From JBAOHV01 sp037045265 (lineage in GTDB: Bacteria > Actinomycetota > Acidimicrobiia > Acidimicrobiales > Microtrichaceae), in assembly GCA_037045265.1 (NCBI GenBank), contig JBAOHV010000035.1, positions 1-64,000 on the forward strand: DNA of 64,000 nucleotides, given 5' to 3'. Positions 63,823 to 64,000 of this stretch are shown here, piece after piece (the stretch's first letter is position 1; every line of letters begins with the position of its first letter). Both the position numbers and the translations under genes were made by a program. The notes under the pieces were generated by a model. That model worked only from the letters and a program-made list of their open reading frames with translations. It did not search any database and was not told the DNA's origin.

Positions 63823-64000
63823 GTGGGTGAGCAGCGGTCGAGGCCGAACCGGGACGGGCGCTCGAACGGAACCGGCCGAGGTGGAGGCTCGTTCGTGTCG
63901 GCGGAATGTGCGCACTGTGGCCGCTCGTTCGAGCCCAACAGGGGACCCGGGCGACCCGGCAAGTACTGCAGGCGGAGCTGTCGTCAACGGGCGTTCGAGC
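63823..64000 (+). CDS. Small zinc-finger protein, 3-prime end outside window
   Basis: At least 59 codons from GTG 63823. After a Gly/Arg/Ser-rich start it shows AECAHCGRSFEPNRGPGRPG and KYCRRSCRQRAFE, a CxxC...CxxxC zinc site found in a widespread actinobacterial small protein family often ending in CRQRAYEARR. The GTG at 63823 is preferred over 63818 because only that frame gives the zinc motif. It continues beyond the end. Confidence 0.72.
   Translation, partial: MGEQRSRPNRDGRSNGTGRGGGSFVSAECAHCGRSFEPNRGPGRPGKYCRRSCRQRAFE

Noticed and set aside
1..64000. CRISPR array, insertion sequence or prophage
   Set aside because: No regularly spaced repeats, transposase motif or phage structural gene were seen.

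Overview
The window looks like two unrelated bacterial genomes joined at about position 18,385, most likely an assembly or ligation chimera. At the join, a rightward lnt gene (bases up to about 18,384) and a leftward trpS gene (from about 18,386) are both cut inside conserved cores. Base composition, intergenic style and gene content change at the same point.

Part A (1 to about 18,384) resembles a planctomycete. It carries a membrane protein with several GYF_2-like domains, an FHA-GAF-SpoIIE/PP2C phosphatase, a short bacterial-type speD, a two-domain alpha/beta hydrolase and an SGNH hydrolase with a signal peptide. Its intergenic DNA holds palindromic and short-word repeats. Order: GYF_2 membrane protein (-), speD (-), FHA-GAF-PP2C (+), flippase (-), SAM methyltransferase (-), rpsR (-), asnB (+), secreted hydrolase (+), iron-type alcohol dehydrogenase (+), SGNH hydrolase (+), moeA (+), lnt (+, truncated). 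Nearly every gene left of about 12.9 kb is broken by several single-base indels. Conserved motifs continue in alternate frames, so I read these as sequencing errors and give gene-level spans.

Part B (about 18,386 to 64,000) is a high-GC actinobacterium, probably close to Acidimicrobiia. The evidence is the order scpA-scpB-rluB-aroH-tyrA-aroA-cmk-plsC and der, the mycobacterium-like block gcvH-garA-merR-DUF151 nuclease-merR with gcvT and gcvP nearby, two GWW-SDG-WYPP motifs in one protein, an F420/LLM-type oxidoreductase domain, and many TANNNT boxes 6 to 8 nt before start codons (leaderless transcription). About eleven genes here carry one net +1 or -1 indel each.

Layout of part B: chromosome segregation, aromatic amino acids, nucleotide and lipid genes (18.7-25.3 kb); a pseudokinase-like membrane protein and a CopD-like protein; ispH and der; two FKBPs; a biotin-dependent carboxylase subunit; tRNA-Pro(GGG) followed by a MntA/HepT toxin-antitoxin pair; a two-motif GWW membrane protein and an orphan Flp pilin; a GT2-GtrA glycosyltransferase, SRAP, HIT and pgsA; a GDP-mannose pyrophosphorylase fused to a mutase-like domain that lacks its phosphoserine loop; the glycine cleavage and regulator block, with a tandem glycine riboswitch in front of gcvP; an ECF sigma/small protein/MscS-like operon; a hydrolase-LLM oxidoreductase fusion; a Cys-less isochorismatase-like protein, maf, a GGDEF protein, an amidohydrolase, AlgH, an aldehyde dehydrogenase and small zinc-ribbon proteins.

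I saw no CRISPR array, insertion sequence or prophage. The observations most worth checking are the chimera, the hydrolase-LLM fusion, the sigma-MscS operon, the pseudokinase C-lobe and the set of conserved folds that have lost their catalytic residues.
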